The notes below the pieces were generated by a model. It saw nothing but the letters and a program-made list of their open reading frames with translations, did no database searches and was not told the DNA's origin. A stretch of 64,000 bases of DNA from CADCVQ01 sp038260305 (GTDB lineage Bacteria > Actinomycetota > Thermoleophilia > Solirubrobacterales > Solirubrobacteraceae): positions 62,001 through 126,000 of the forward strand of contig JBBSNY010000010.1 in NCBI GenBank assembly GCA_038260305.1, in the 5' to 3' direction. The translations under genes and the position numbers were made by a program. Each line of letters begins with the position of its first letter. The stretch's first letter is position 1. Shown piece after piece: positions 27,834 through 37,210 of this stretch.

Positions 27834-28289
27834 ATGCGCAAGTCCCTCCTGGCACTCGTCGCCGTCGCGATGGTGAGCGCCGTCGCCGTCCCGGCCCTCG
27901 CCGCCAAGCACCCCACCGGCGAGCGCTGCACGCAGCGCGTCCAGGCATCAACGAAGCTCTCCGACGCCGGCAAGACGATCGCCGCGAAGGCCTGCACCGA
28001 CCGCGCCTCGGCGCTGACCGCCGCGGGCGAGGCGCTGCACATGGCGCGCGTCGCCCATCACGAGCAGGCCGTCGCCGCCCGCACGGCCTTCCGCGCTTCG
28101 ATCAAGGCCGACAAGTCGTTGGCGAAGGCCGACCGCAAGGCCGCGCGCAAGGCCGCCGCGCAGACGCGCAAGATGTCCATGCAGGCCGCTCGGGCCACGC
28201 TGCGCGCCGCTCGCAAGGCCCACCACGACGCCGTCAAGGCCGCGGCGAAGGCGTTTCGCGCGTCGATGAAGCAGGCCCGCGCCGCCTGA
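27834..28289 (+). CDS. secreted Ala/Lys-rich helical protein
   Basis: 151 residues. A clear signal peptide (Met-Arg-Lys-Ser-Leu-Leu then a Val/Ala core, cleavage after Ala-Leu-Ala at about 22). The mature part is a long, highly basic helix of Ala, Lys, Arg and His with two Cys near its start (Cys-Thr-Gln and Ala-Cys-Thr), which could form one disulfide. Heptad-like spacing of Ala suggests a coiled coil. The base composition of a lysine/alanine-rich protein recalls histone-like or cell-surface polyanion-binding proteins, but no function is known. A GAGGAG ribosome-binding site about 11 bases before ATG 27834 fixes the start. Confidence 0.7.
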   Translation: MRKSLLALVAVAMVSAVAVPALAAKHPTGERCTQRVQASTKLSDAGKTIAAKACTDRASALTAAGEALHMARVAHHEQAVAARTAFRASIKADKSLAKADRKAARKAAAQTRKMSMQAARATLRAARKAHHDAVKAAAKAFRASMKQARAA

Positions 28290-28306
28290 CCGCCCGTCCG
28301 AGGCCA

Positions 28307-28336
28307 GGGCGGCGGCACGGAACAAGCCCGCCGCCC
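28307..28336. terminator. bidirectional hairpin between convergent genes
   Basis: GGGCGGCGG (28307-28315) pairs with CCGCCGCCC (28328-28336) across a 12-base loop, midway between the stops at 28289 and 28345. No U-tract; it could serve both convergent transcripts. Confidence 0.5.
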
Positions 28337-28344
28337 CGGTGTCG

Positions 28345-29250
28345 CTACGCCTTGAGGAAGGCGCGCAGGTCCCCGACGTCGCCGACGTGGCGAAGCTTGT
28401 CGGGGTTGACGATCGAGCGCACACCCTGGACGCGCCCGTCGACGATGTCGAGCGCGATGACGCCGATGACGCGGCCACCGCCGTCGACCATGACGACGCC
28501 CGGCTGACCGTTGACCTCGGTCGGTCGGAACATGCCGCCGCGCGGAACGCCCTGCTTCGCCCAGGCCAGCAGCGTGCGGGCCACGCGGTCGCGGCCGCGC
28601 AGCGACCGTGCAAGCGCAGGCACCTTGCCGCCGCCGTCGCCATGCAGCACGACGTCGCGCGCGAGCAGCGCCTCGAGCGCGCCGAGATCGCCGTCGCGCG
28701 CCGCCGCGAAGAAGCGGCCGGCGAGCTCGTCGCGGCGCCCGCGCGAGGCTTCGAAGCGCGGCCGGCGCTCGTCGACGTGGCGCCGCGCACGCGCCGCGAG
28801 CTGGCGCGCGTTTGAGTCCGTCGTACCGACGATCTGCGCGATCTCCGCGTAGCCGTAGTGAAAGACGTCACGCAGCAGCAGCGCGGCCCGCTGCTCGGGC
28901 GACAGACTCTCGAGCAGCACGAGAAACGCGAGCGACAGCGAGTCCGCGAGCTCGGCCTGCCGTGCCGGGTCATCGGCGACGTCGGAGACGAGCGGCTCGG
29001 GCAGCCACTCGCCGACGTACGTCTCGCGCCGCACCCGCGCCGAGCGCAGCTCGTCGATCGCCAGCCTCGTCGCAATCGTCGCCACGAACGCTCTTGGGGA
29101 CTCGATCTTCTCGCCGTCCTCGAGCGCGTGGTGGACGCGCAGCAGCGCCTCTTGGACGATGTCCTGTGCCTCGGCGACGCTGCCGAGCATGCGGTAGGCG
29201 ATCGCGAACGCGACCGGGCGCAGCTCCTCCAGGAGCTCGGACGAGCTCAC
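28345..29250 (-). CDS. SigJ-like ECF41 sigma factor with SnoaL-like C-terminal domain
   Basis: 301 residues. Sigma region 2 (Ala-Tyr-Arg-Met-Leu-Gly-Ser-Val-Ala-Glu-Ala-Gln-Asp-Ile-Val-Gln-Glu) and region 4 (His-Tyr-Gly-Tyr-Ala-Glu-Ile-Ala-Gln-Ile-Val-Gly) are followed by about 115 residues of NTF2/SnoaL-like fold (Leu-Ala-Gly-Arg-Phe-Phe-Ala-Ala-Ala-Arg-Asp-Gly-Asp). In ECF41 factors this extension replaces an anti-sigma protein and modulates activity. GTG 29250 overlaps the upstream epimerase stop (GTGA), so the two are one unit. ECF41 factors are usually encoded beside an oxidoreductase, epimerase or carboxymuconolactone decarboxylase, which fits. Confidence 0.88.
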   Translation of the reverse strand: MSSSELLEELRPVAFAIAYRMLGSVAEAQDIVQEALLRVHHALEDGEKIESPRAFVATIATRLAIDELRSARVRRETYVGEWLPEPLVSDVADDPARQAELADSLSLAFLVLLESLSPEQRAALLLRDVFHYGYAEIAQIVGTTDSNARQLAARARRHVDERRPRFEASRGRRDELAGRFFAAARDGDLGALEALLARDVVLHGDGGGKVPALARSLRGRDRVARTLLAWAKQGVPRGGMFRPTEVNGQPGVVMVDGGGRVIGVIALDIVDGRVQGVRSIVNPDKLRHVGDVGDLRAFLKA

Positions 29251-30188
29251 GCGGCGAGCTCCGCGAAGCCGTCGCGCCAGCTCGGGTGGCGCGGCTGCCA
29301 GCCGAGCTCGCGCTTGGCCTTCGCATTGGAGGCACCTCGCACGTCGGTCATCATGACCACCCCCGGCTCGCCGGCGAGCAGCCGGGCGATCACGCGCGGC
29401 ACGCGGCGCGGCGGCCTGGCGTGCAACGTCCGCGCGACGGCGGGCAGCCAGTCGACGACGCGCGCGGGCTCGTCGTCGACGACGTTGTAGACGCCGCGGC
29501 GTCCGTGTTCGACCGCCGCGACGGTGGCGTCGGCCGCGTCGCCGATGTGCACGAACGACCACACACCGGCGCCCGAGCCGACGACCGGAAAGCGGCGCTT
29601 GCGGATCTGCTCGAGGTGCTCGCCGCCGGGATTCATCGACGTCCCCGGTCCGTAGAAGCCGCCGTAGCGCAGCGCCACACCCTCGGTCCAGGTCGCCTCG
29701 AGGACCGCCCGCTCGAGGTGGCGAATGGCGTCGAGCGTGCCGCGCATGGCTGCCGCGGGCGTCGGGTCGAGCGGATCCTCCTCGGACTTGACCGGCCCGC
29801 CGTCACGGGCGAACGGCCAGCCCGCGAAGCTCTGCGCGACGAAGCGCCGTACGCCAATGGCCCGGCCGGCCGCCAGCAGGTGGTCGGTCCCCTCGGTCCG
29901 CAGCCGGTTCGTCTGCGCGAAGGCGCGATCGAAGTGGCGCAGGTCAAGCGAGCCTGACAGTGCCGTGAGCTGATGGACGATGACCTGCGGCACGGTCTCG
30001 GCGACCGCCCGCGCGACGGCGTCGGGATCGAGCGCGTCGGCGACGACGGGGGTCGCGCCGAGCGCGCGCACGACGTCGGCGCGCGACGCGCTGCGCGTCA
30101 TGCCGCTGACGTCATGGCCGCGCGCGACGAGGCGGGGAACGAGCTGTGCGCCGAGGGCGCCCGTGGCGCCGGCTACGAGGACCTTCAT
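29247..30188 (-). CDS. NAD-dependent epimerase/dehydratase family protein
   Basis: 313 residues, extended SDR. Cofactor motif Gly-Ala-Thr-Gly-Ala-Leu-Gly-Ala at about 7-14; an active-site-like Tyr-Gly-Gly-Phe-Tyr-Gly-Pro-Gly replaces the usual Tyr-x-x-x-Lys region, as in many atypical SDRs. ATG 30188 is chosen because GAAGGAG lies 8-10 bases before it. Coupled to the ECF41 sigma gene downstream, the standard ECF41 target arrangement, so it is probably the sigma factor's main regulated gene. Substrate unknown. Confidence 0.83.
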   Translation of the reverse strand: MKVLVAGATGALGAQLVPRLVARGHDVSGMTRSASRADVVRALGATPVVADALDPDAVARAVAETVPQVIVHQLTALSGSLDLRHFDRAFAQTNRLRTEGTDHLLAAGRAIGVRRFVAQSFAGWPFARDGGPVKSEEDPLDPTPAAAMRGTLDAIRHLERAVLEATWTEGVALRYGGFYGPGTSMNPGGEHLEQIRKRRFPVVGSGAGVWSFVHIGDAADATVAAVEHGRRGVYNVVDDEPARVVDWLPAVARTLHARPPRRVPRVIARLLAGEPGVVMMTDVRGASNAKAKRELGWQPRHPSWRDGFAELAA

Positions 30189-30289
30189 GTTCGAGCTCCT
30201 TCTCATCGGGGTCACCTCCTTGACGAGACAGCCCGGCGATCCGTGACAGGCGCCGTGCTTTGTGGTCCCGATCAGGTCAGGATGCGGGG

Positions 30290-30703
30290 ATGACGTCACG
30301 ACATGAGGCCGTCCTCTGCCTGCTGCTGTGCGCGCCGATCGCGGCCTGCGGCGGCTCGGGCGGACAGCCGGCGCCCAAGCGCGAGACGATCGATTCGGCG
30401 CGCGCGTCGGGTCGCCACGTGAAGGCGTCGGTCGACGGCCGCGTCCGCGACCCCGCCGAGGTCCTGCTGCGCGTCAGCGCGGCGCCGAAGCAGCGCGTCA
30501 CCGTCAGCTTCGGCGTGTCGTGCCCGAAGACCGCGAGCGGGACGGCGAAGGGCCGCGGCAACGTTTACGTCGTGACTCCGCCGGACACGCGGCCGGTCAC
30601 GCTTCCCGGGCGCACGATCGCCTTCTGCGCGGTGAGCGCCCAGGCGAGCCTGTCGGGCAAGGGTCGGTTGAGGATCGCCCTGATCGGGCGCGAGCGCGGC
30701 TGA
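30290..30703 (+). CDS. small lipoprotein, function unknown
   Basis: 137 residues. Signal sequence with lipobox Ile-Ala-Ala-Cys (Cys at about 20) followed by Gly-Gly-Ser-Gly. The remainder is beta-rich with two further Cys (Val-Ser-Cys-Pro and Ala-Phe-Cys-Ala) that could form a disulfide, and an Ig-like texture. No family recognised. It is convergent with leuS, 41 bases between the stops. Confidence 0.6.
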   Translation: MTSRHEAVLCLLLCAPIAACGGSGGQPAPKRETIDSARASGRHVKASVDGRVRDPAEVLLRVSAAPKQRVTVSFGVSCPKTASGTAKGRGNVYVVTPPDTRPVTLPGRTIAFCAVSAQASLSGKGRLRIALIGRERG

Positions 30704-30744
30704 GGATCGCCGTCGTCCGGCGCGAGTGCCGCTGACCGCCGCGG

Positions 30745-33210
30745 CTAGCGAACGACGATGTTGACGAGCTTGTCCGGCACGACGATCTCCTTGACGACGT
30801 CGTGGCCGTCGAGGTGTGCCTGCACCTTCGCGCGCGCGCGCGCGAGCGCGACGAGCTGCTCGCGGGCGGCGCCGGTCGGTGCCGCGACGCGGTCGCGGAC
30901 CTTGCCGTTGACCTGACAGACGAGCTCGAAGCTCGCGGCCTCGAGCAGCGCCGGGTCGGCGGCCGGCCACGGCTGCTCCCAGACGCGCTCGCCGGTCAGC
31001 AGGTGGTAGGCGTCGGCCGAGACGTGCGGCGCGAACGGCGACAGCATCGAGGCCGCCGTGCTGAGCGCGAAGCGCACACTGCCGGGCGCCGCGTCGCCGC
31101 GCTTGGCCGGCGTCGTCTCGTTGTAAAGCTCCATCACAGCGGCGATCGCGGTGTTGAAGTTGAAGCGCTCCCTCATGTCGTTCGTAACCTTCTCGATCGC
31201 CCAGTGCGCCTTGCGCAGCAGGCGCTCGTCGTCGGCGCCGAGCTCGTCCGGGATCGGATGGTCGGGCAGCTCGGCGGCGGCCTCCGCGCACGAGCGCCAC
31301 AGTCGGCCGAGGAAGCGGTGCATGCCCTCGGCGCCGCTGTCAGACCAGTCGGCATCCTGATCGGGCGGGCCGATGAAGAGGATGTAGCAGCGCGCGGTGT
31401 CCGCCCCGAAACGCTCGACGAGCGTCGACGGCGAGACGACGTTGCCCCTGGACTTCGACATCTTCTCGCCGTCGCGCAGAATCATGCCCTGGGTGAAGAG
31501 CGCCGCGAACGGCTCCTGTACCTCGGGCGGCAGATGGCCGAGATCCGCCAGCGCCTTCGTGAAGAAACGCGCGTAGAGCAGGTGCAGGATCGCGTGCTCG
31601 ACACCGCCGATGTACTGGTCGACCGGCATCCACTGCGCGACCGCCGCCTTGCTCCACGCCGCCTCGTCGTTGGCGGCGTCGCAGTAGCGCAGGAAGTACC
31701 ACGACGAGTCGACGAACGTGTCCATCGTGTCGGTCTCGCGCTTGGCCGCGCCGCCGCACGACGGGCACGCGACGTTGACCCAGTCCTCGGCGGCCGCGAG
31801 CGGTGAGCGGCCCTTCGGCTTGTAGTCCTCGACGTCGGGCAGCAGCACCGGCAGGTCGACCTCGGGCACGGCGACGGCGCCGCAGGACGGGCAGTGGATG
31901 ATCGGAATCGGCGTGCCCCAGTAGCGCTGGCGGGAGATGAGCCAATCGCGCAGGCGGTAGTTCACCGACGCGTGGCCCTTGCCGTCGCGGTCAAGCCACT
32001 GGACGATCGCGCGCAGCGCCTCGCGGTTGTGCATGCCGTCGAACTCGGGGTTGGAGTTCACGAGCGGCCCATTGCCGACGTAGGGCAGCTCATCGGCGCC
32101 GGAGGGGTCCTCGATGACGCGCCTGACGGGCAGATCGAACGCCTGCGCGGCCGCGAAGTCGCGCTCGTCGTGCGCCGGCACTGCCATGATCGCGCCGGTG
32201 CCGTACTCCATCAGGACGTAGTCGGCGACGTACATCGGCAGCTGCTCGCCGTTGACCGGATTCGTCACGCTACGACCGAGCGCGACCCCGGTCTTCGGCT
32301 TGTCGACATCGCCGCGCAGCTGCTTGTCGGAGGTCAGCGCGTGGTTGACGTAGTCACGCACGGCCTCTTCCTGGCCGGTGCCCTCTGCGAGGCGCTGGAC
32401 GTCGGGGTGCTCGGGCGCCATGACGAAGAACGTCGCCCCGAAGAGCGTGTCCGGACGCGTCGTGAAGACCGGGTAGTCGATGCCGAGCTCGCCGCAGCGG
32501 AAGACGACCTCGGCGCCCTCGGAGCGGCCGATCCAGTTTCGCTGCATCGTCTTGACGTGCTCGGGCCAGCGAATCGTCGCGAGGTCGTCGAGCAGGCGGT
32601 CGGCGTAGTCCGTGATGCGAAAGAACCACTGCTTCAGCTGGCGCACCTCGACGAGCGCTCCGGAGCGCTCCCCGCGCCCGTCCTTGACCTGCTCGTTGGC
32701 GAGGACGGTCTCCTCGACCGGATCCCAGTTGACGGCGGCCTGCTTCTGGTAGGCGAGGCCGCGCTTGAACAGCTCGAGGAAGATCCACTGCGTCCAGCGG
32801 TAGACGCGCGGCTCATGGGTGCCGAACTCGCGCGTCCAGTCGATCGAGATGCCCCACTCGCGGAAGTGCTTCTGAAACGCGGCGATCGACGCGTTCGTCG
32901 ACTCGCGCGGGTGCTGGCCGGTCTTGATCGCGTGGTTCTCGGCGGGCAGGCCGAAGGCGTCGTAGCCCATCGGATGCAGCACGCGGCGGCCGGTGCGGCG
33001 GTGGAAGTGCGCGACGGCGTCGCCGACGGAGTAGACCTTCAGGTGTCCGATGTGCGGCTCGCCACTCGGATACGGCAGCATCTCGAGCACGTAGGAGGTC
33101 GCGCGCGGGTCGGTGCTGTCGTTTGATACCTCCCACGTGCCCTCGTCGGCCCACACCCGCTGCCAGCGCGGCTCGATCTCGGCGGGGTCATAGCGGTATT
33201 CGGTCGGCAT
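30745..33210 (-). CDS. leuS: leucyl-tRNA synthetase
   Basis: 821 residues, normal bacterial LeuRS length. HIGH-type motif Pro-Tyr-Pro-Ser-Gly-Glu-Pro-His-Ile-Gly-His near residue 45; KMSKS as Glu-Lys-Met-Ser-Lys-Ser-Arg-Gly-Asn near residue 580; the CP1 editing domain (about 225-420) is present, including the Thr-Thr-Arg-Pro-Asp-Thr stretch; zinc-binding Cys pairs Cys-Pro-Ser-Cys occur twice. The anticodon-binding domain and C-terminal domain are intact. Charges tRNA(Leu) in the cytoplasm. ATG 33210 has TATCCT 11 bases upstream. Confidence 0.97.
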   Translation of the reverse strand: MPTEYRYDPAEIEPRWQRVWADEGTWEVSNDSTDPRATSYVLEMLPYPSGEPHIGHLKVYSVGDAVAHFHRRTGRRVLHPMGYDAFGLPAENHAIKTGQHPRESTNASIAAFQKHFREWGISIDWTREFGTHEPRVYRWTQWIFLELFKRGLAYQKQAAVNWDPVEETVLANEQVKDGRGERSGALVEVRQLKQWFFRITDYADRLLDDLATIRWPEHVKTMQRNWIGRSEGAEVVFRCGELGIDYPVFTTRPDTLFGATFFVMAPEHPDVQRLAEGTGQEEAVRDYVNHALTSDKQLRGDVDKPKTGVALGRSVTNPVNGEQLPMYVADYVLMEYGTGAIMAVPAHDERDFAAAQAFDLPVRRVIEDPSGADELPYVGNGPLVNSNPEFDGMHNREALRAIVQWLDRDGKGHASVNYRLRDWLISRQRYWGTPIPIIHCPSCGAVAVPEVDLPVLLPDVEDYKPKGRSPLAAAEDWVNVACPSCGGAAKRETDTMDTFVDSSWYFLRYCDAANDEAAWSKAAVAQWMPVDQYIGGVEHAILHLLYARFFTKALADLGHLPPEVQEPFAALFTQGMILRDGEKMSKSRGNVVSPSTLVERFGADTARCYILFIGPPDQDADWSDSGAEGMHRFLGRLWRSCAEAAAELPDHPIPDELGADDERLLRKAHWAIEKVTNDMRERFNFNTAIAAVMELYNETTPAKRGDAAPGSVRFALSTAASMLSPFAPHVSADAYHLLTGERVWEQPWPAADPALLEAASFELVCQVNGKVRDRVAAPTGAAREQLVALARARAKVQAHLDGHDVVKEIVVPDKLVNIVVR

Positions 33211-33221
33211 CGCGAGCGGTG

Positions 33222-33227
33222 AGGATA
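33222..33227 (-). promoter_or_regulatory. putative -10 element (TATCCT) of leuS
   Basis: TATCCT on the minus strand ending 11 bases before ATG 33210. Confidence 0.4.
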
Positions 33228-33273
33228 GAAGGGCGCCCGCCTACGAGCCCCTCCGAGCGCTCGTCGTGGGACG

Positions 33274-33828
33274 TCAGTCGCGCAGGACGTCGCCGACAAC
33301 GAGCGCGAAGCCCGGCAGCAGCGGCGATGTGAGCGTGTCGTTCGGGCCGAGCTCGAGTGCGATGTCGAACGTCGGGGCTTGCGGGGCGGAGCGACGAAAG
33401 ACGAACAGCTCGTTCGCGCGCGTGTCGACGAGCCACAGCTCGTGGAGACCGTTGCGCTCGTAGGCGGCCTTCTTCGCGCCGATGTCGTAGCGCCAGGTCG
33501 ACGGCGAGCGAACCTCGACGGCGAGCGCCGGCATCGGCGAGGGAGGCTGATCGCCGCGCACAGGCGCCCGGCCGGGCGGGTACCACATGGCATCCGGCGC
33601 GTATACATTCCGCTCGTCGATCAGGACATCGAGCGGCAGCGAGACGTCACCGCGGCTGGACTCGGCAGTAACCCAGCGATCGAGCGCGCGAAGGAGCTCG
33701 AACAGCACGATCTGGTGGGTGGGAGTCGGCTCGTTCACGACGACCTCACCCTCGACGAGGTTCGTGCGAACGGTCTCGTCCGCCCTGGCGAGGTACTCCT
33801 GCGCCGTCATCCGCTGGACGGTTGCCAT
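33274..33828 (-). CDS. Uma2 family (DUF820) restriction-endonuclease-fold protein
   Basis: 184 residues. The DUF820/Uma2 pattern is complete: Met-Thr-Ala-Gln-Glu-Tyr-Leu near the start, Leu-Val-Glu-Gly-Glu-Val-Val, Pro-Asp-Ala-Met-Trp (catalytic Asp), Ala-Val-Glu-Val-Arg-Ser-Pro-Ser (catalytic Glu) and Lys-Lys-Ala-Ala-Tyr-Glu-Arg-Asn-Gly-Leu. The fold is that of PD-(D/E)xK nucleases; the biological role is unproven and the family is multiplied in cyanobacteria and actinobacteria. ATG 33828 or 33837 may start it. It is isolated between leuS and metK. Confidence 0.82.
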   Translation of the reverse strand: MATVQRMTAQEYLARADETVRTNLVEGEVVVNEPTPTHQIVLFELLRALDRWVTAESSRGDVSLPLDVLIDERNVYAPDAMWYPPGRAPVRGDQPPSPMPALAVEVRSPSTWRYDIGAKKAAYERNGLHELWLVDTRANELFVFRRSAPQAPTFDIALELGPNDTLTSPLLPGFALVVGDVLRD

Positions 33829-33851
33829 GCCATGCATCGTACGGGTCTCCC

Positions 33852-33893
33852 TTCGGTTCGGCCATCGCCTCCTATAGGCGATGGCGAGCCGAA
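33852..33893 (-). terminator. strong hairpin downstream of metK
   Basis: Two-tier inverted repeat: CCATCGCCT (33862-33870) pairs with AGGCGATGG (33876-33884) around a 5-base loop, and TTCGG (33852-33856) with CCGAA (33889-33893). It lies 25 bases past the metK stop and upstream of the Uma2 gene. No U-tract follows. Confidence 0.6.
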
Positions 33894-33918
33894 ATTCGCC
33901 CCCCACGTGGGGAACGCG

Positions 33919-35124
<1,206 letters not shown>

Positions 35125-35131
35125 GGTCAGA

Positions 35132-35137
35132 AGGCTA
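35132..35137 (-). promoter_or_regulatory. putative -10 element (TAGCCT) of metK, starting with the der stop codon
   Basis: TAGCCT at 35137-35132 on the minus strand. TAG is the der stop codon; the hexamer ends 7 bases before the metK ATG. Same layout as comEC/holA. Confidence 0.4.
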
Positions 35138-36451
35138 TCGGTCCTCGCTTCGCCGGGACTTGCGCTCGTTGAAGTCGATGATCAGCGGGACGCCGTCCAT
35201 CCCGAACCTGGCGCGCAGCCGATTCTCGATGAAATAGGCGTAGTCGCGGGTCACGCGCTGGCGCGAGTTGACCTGGATCGCGAATCGCGGCGGGCGCTCG
35301 CCGATCTGCGCGGCGTACAGCAGCTTGAGGCGATGGCCCTGCTTGGCGGGCGGCTGGCGGGCCTGGACGACCTCGCCGATGAAGCGGTTCAGCTCCGGCG
35401 TCGGGATCCGGCCCTGCATGCGATCGCCGAGCGCGAGCACCTCCTTGAGCAGGCGCTCGACGTTGCGCCCCGTCAGCGCGCTCGCCGTCAGCACCCGCGG
35501 ACGCAGGCGCAGCTTGCGCGCGACCTTCGCGCGCTCGTGGTCGAGGTCCTTCTCGTCCATCTCCGCGGTGTCCCACTTGTTCAGCACGATCGCCGTCGCG
35601 CAGCCGGACTGCATCGCGAGCTCGGCGACACGCATGTCCTGCGACGTGACGCCGTCGTTGGCGTCGCAGACGACGAGCGCGACATCGGCGCGCTCGGCCG
35701 CGCGCTGCGAGCGCAGCACGGTGTAGTACTCGACGGACTCCGAAACCTTCGACTGGCGACGCATGCCGGCCGTGTCGACGACGATCAGCGTGCGGCCATC
35801 GACGACGAGCGGCAGGTCGATCGCGTCGCGCGTCGTGCCGGCGACCTCGGAGACGATGACGCGATCGGAGCCGACGAACTTGTTGACGAGCGAGGACTTG
35901 CCGACGTTCGGGCGACCGATGACCGCGAGGCGGATGATCCCCTCCTCGACCTCCTCGTCGTCCTCGGGCAAGAGCTCGACGAGACGGTCCAGCAGATCGC
36001 CGGTGCCCAGGCCCTGCGCGGCGGAGACGGCCATCGGGTCGCCGAATCCGAGCCGGTGCGCGTCGGCGGCGAGCGGGATGTCGACGGCGGCGTCGATCTT
36101 GTTCGCCGCGACGACGACCGGCATCTTCGTGCGCCGCAGCAGGTCGGCGAGCTCCTCGTCGCCGGGACGCACGCCCGCCTTGGCGTCGAAGACGAAGAGG
36201 GCGACCTGCGCGTCCGACAGCGCGGCCTTGGCCTGATCGCGGATCGAGCCCGAGACGGGATCGGGATCCTCGGAGTCCATGCCGCCCGTGTCAATCAGCG
36301 TGAAGCGGCGCCCGTTCCATTCTGTGGCGATCTCCTTGCGGTCGCGCGTGATGCCGGGACGCTCGTGCACCACGGCCTCGCGCGTACCCGTCAGGCGGTT
36401 GACGAGCGAGGACTTGCCGACGTTCGGGTAGCCGACGACCGCGACCTTCAT
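35135..36451 (-). CDS. der: ribosome-associated GTPase Der (EngA)
   Basis: 438 residues with the unique double GTPase layout: first G1 Gly-Tyr-Pro-Asn-Val-Gly-Lys-Ser-Ser at about 7-15, second G1 Gly-Arg-Pro-Asn-Val-Gly-Lys-Ser-Ser at about 180, each followed by Asp-Thr-(Gly/Ala)-Gly and Asn-Lys-(Ile/Trp)-Asp motifs, then a C-terminal KH-like domain ending in basic residues. It helps 50S subunit assembly. A TAGACT hexamer at 36493-36498 (minus) lies about 40 bases before the ATG and may be its promoter. The upstream cmk gene ends 114 bases away; cmk-der is a common pair. Confidence 0.96.
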   Translation of the reverse strand: MKVAVVGYPNVGKSSLVNRLTGTREAVVHERPGITRDRKEIATEWNGRRFTLIDTGGMDSEDPDPVSGSIRDQAKAALSDAQVALFVFDAKAGVRPGDEELADLLRRTKMPVVVAANKIDAAVDIPLAADAHRLGFGDPMAVSAAQGLGTGDLLDRLVELLPEDDEEVEEGIIRLAVIGRPNVGKSSLVNKFVGSDRVIVSEVAGTTRDAIDLPLVVDGRTLIVVDTAGMRRQSKVSESVEYYTVLRSQRAAERADVALVVCDANDGVTSQDMRVAELAMQSGCATAIVLNKWDTAEMDEKDLDHERAKVARKLRLRPRVLTASALTGRNVERLLKEVLALGDRMQGRIPTPELNRFIGEVVQARQPPAKQGHRLKLLYAAQIGERPPRFAIQVNSRQRVTRDYAYFIENRLRARFGMDGVPLIIDFNERKSRRSEDR

Positions 36452-36565
36452 GAAGTGGTCCGCGCGAAGGCGGCCTCGCGGCTCACCCCCCGAGTCTAGG
36501 ATGCCGACCCCTGCGGCCCGCTGCCGTGTCCGATCGCGGGCGCGGGCTGGGCGGGCCTTAGGAGC

Positions 36566-37165
36566 TCATCGGCGGCCGTGTGCCAGCGCGACGATCCGCG
36601 CGACGACCGCTTCGATCTCGAGCCCGGTCGTATCGACCTCGACGGCGTCGGCCGCGGCCACCAGCGGCGAGTGCTCGCGCGTCTCGTCGCGCCCGTCGCG
36701 CGCGTTCTGCTCGGCGAGGACGACGGCCGCGACGGCGCCCGTCTGCACGGCGCGTCGCCGCGCGCGCTCCTCGGGCGAGGCCGTGAGGACGACCTTGAGC
36801 TCGGCGTCGGGCGCTACGACGGTGCCGATGTCGCGGCCCTCGGCGACGTAGTCGCCGTCGGCGATGAGCGCGCGCTGAAGCGTGACGAGCGCGTCGCGCA
36901 CCTCCGGGCGCGCCGCGATCTGCGAGGCGCGCTCGGAGACCTCGGGCGTACGGATCGCGGCGCCGACGTCCTCGCCGTCGAGCGTGACCGGCGGCCCGAG
37001 ATCGATCGTCGCGGCGAGCGGGTCGGCGGCGCCGCGCAGCTCGGCGAGCGCGATGCAGCGGTACATCGCGCCGCTGTCGAGGTAGGTGAAGCTCAGGGAC
37101 GCGGCGACGGCCTTCGCCACCGTCGACTTGCCGGCGCCCGCGGGCCCGTCGATCGCGATCAGCAT
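36566..37165 (-). CDS. cmk: cytidylate kinase
   Basis: 199 residues, slightly shorter than the usual 215-230. P-loop Gly-Pro-Ala-Gly-Ala-Gly-Lys-Ser-Thr at 6-14, Tyr-Leu-Asp-Ser-Gly-Ala-Met-Tyr-Arg at about 30-38, Glu-Gly-Arg-Asp-Ile-Gly-Thr-Val-Val near 110 and Ala-Arg-Arg-Arg in the lid are characteristic. Phosphorylates CMP/dCMP. The insert of the NMP-binding domain is short, which accounts for the length. It is followed by der; between cmk and the upstream SagB gene lies a 20-base tandem duplication. Confidence 0.95.
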   Translation of the reverse strand: MLIAIDGPAGAGKSTVAKAVAASLSFTYLDSGAMYRCIALAELRGAADPLAATIDLGPPVTLDGEDVGAAIRTPEVSERASQIAARPEVRDALVTLQRALIADGDYVAEGRDIGTVVAPDAELKVVLTASPEERARRRAVQTGAVAAVVLAEQNARDGRDETREHSPLVAAADAVEVDTTGLEIEAVVARIVALAHGRR

Positions 37166-37205
37166 CGTCGGCAGGATAGGTCGGCCGTCGGCAGGATAGG
37201 TCGGC
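37166..37205. repeat. 20-base perfect tandem duplication
   Basis: Two identical adjacent 20-base units beginning CGTCGGCAGG (37166-37185 and 37186-37205) immediately upstream of the cmk ATG. It sits between the end of the peptide-modification cluster and cmk and contains the probable cmk promoter region twice: the minus strand of each unit contains CTATCCTG. Confidence 0.9.
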
Positions 37206-37210
37206 GGCCT

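Noticed and set aside
35125..35134. SAM riboswitch before metK
   Set aside because: Only 10 bases separate der and metK, so there is no room for a riboswitch.
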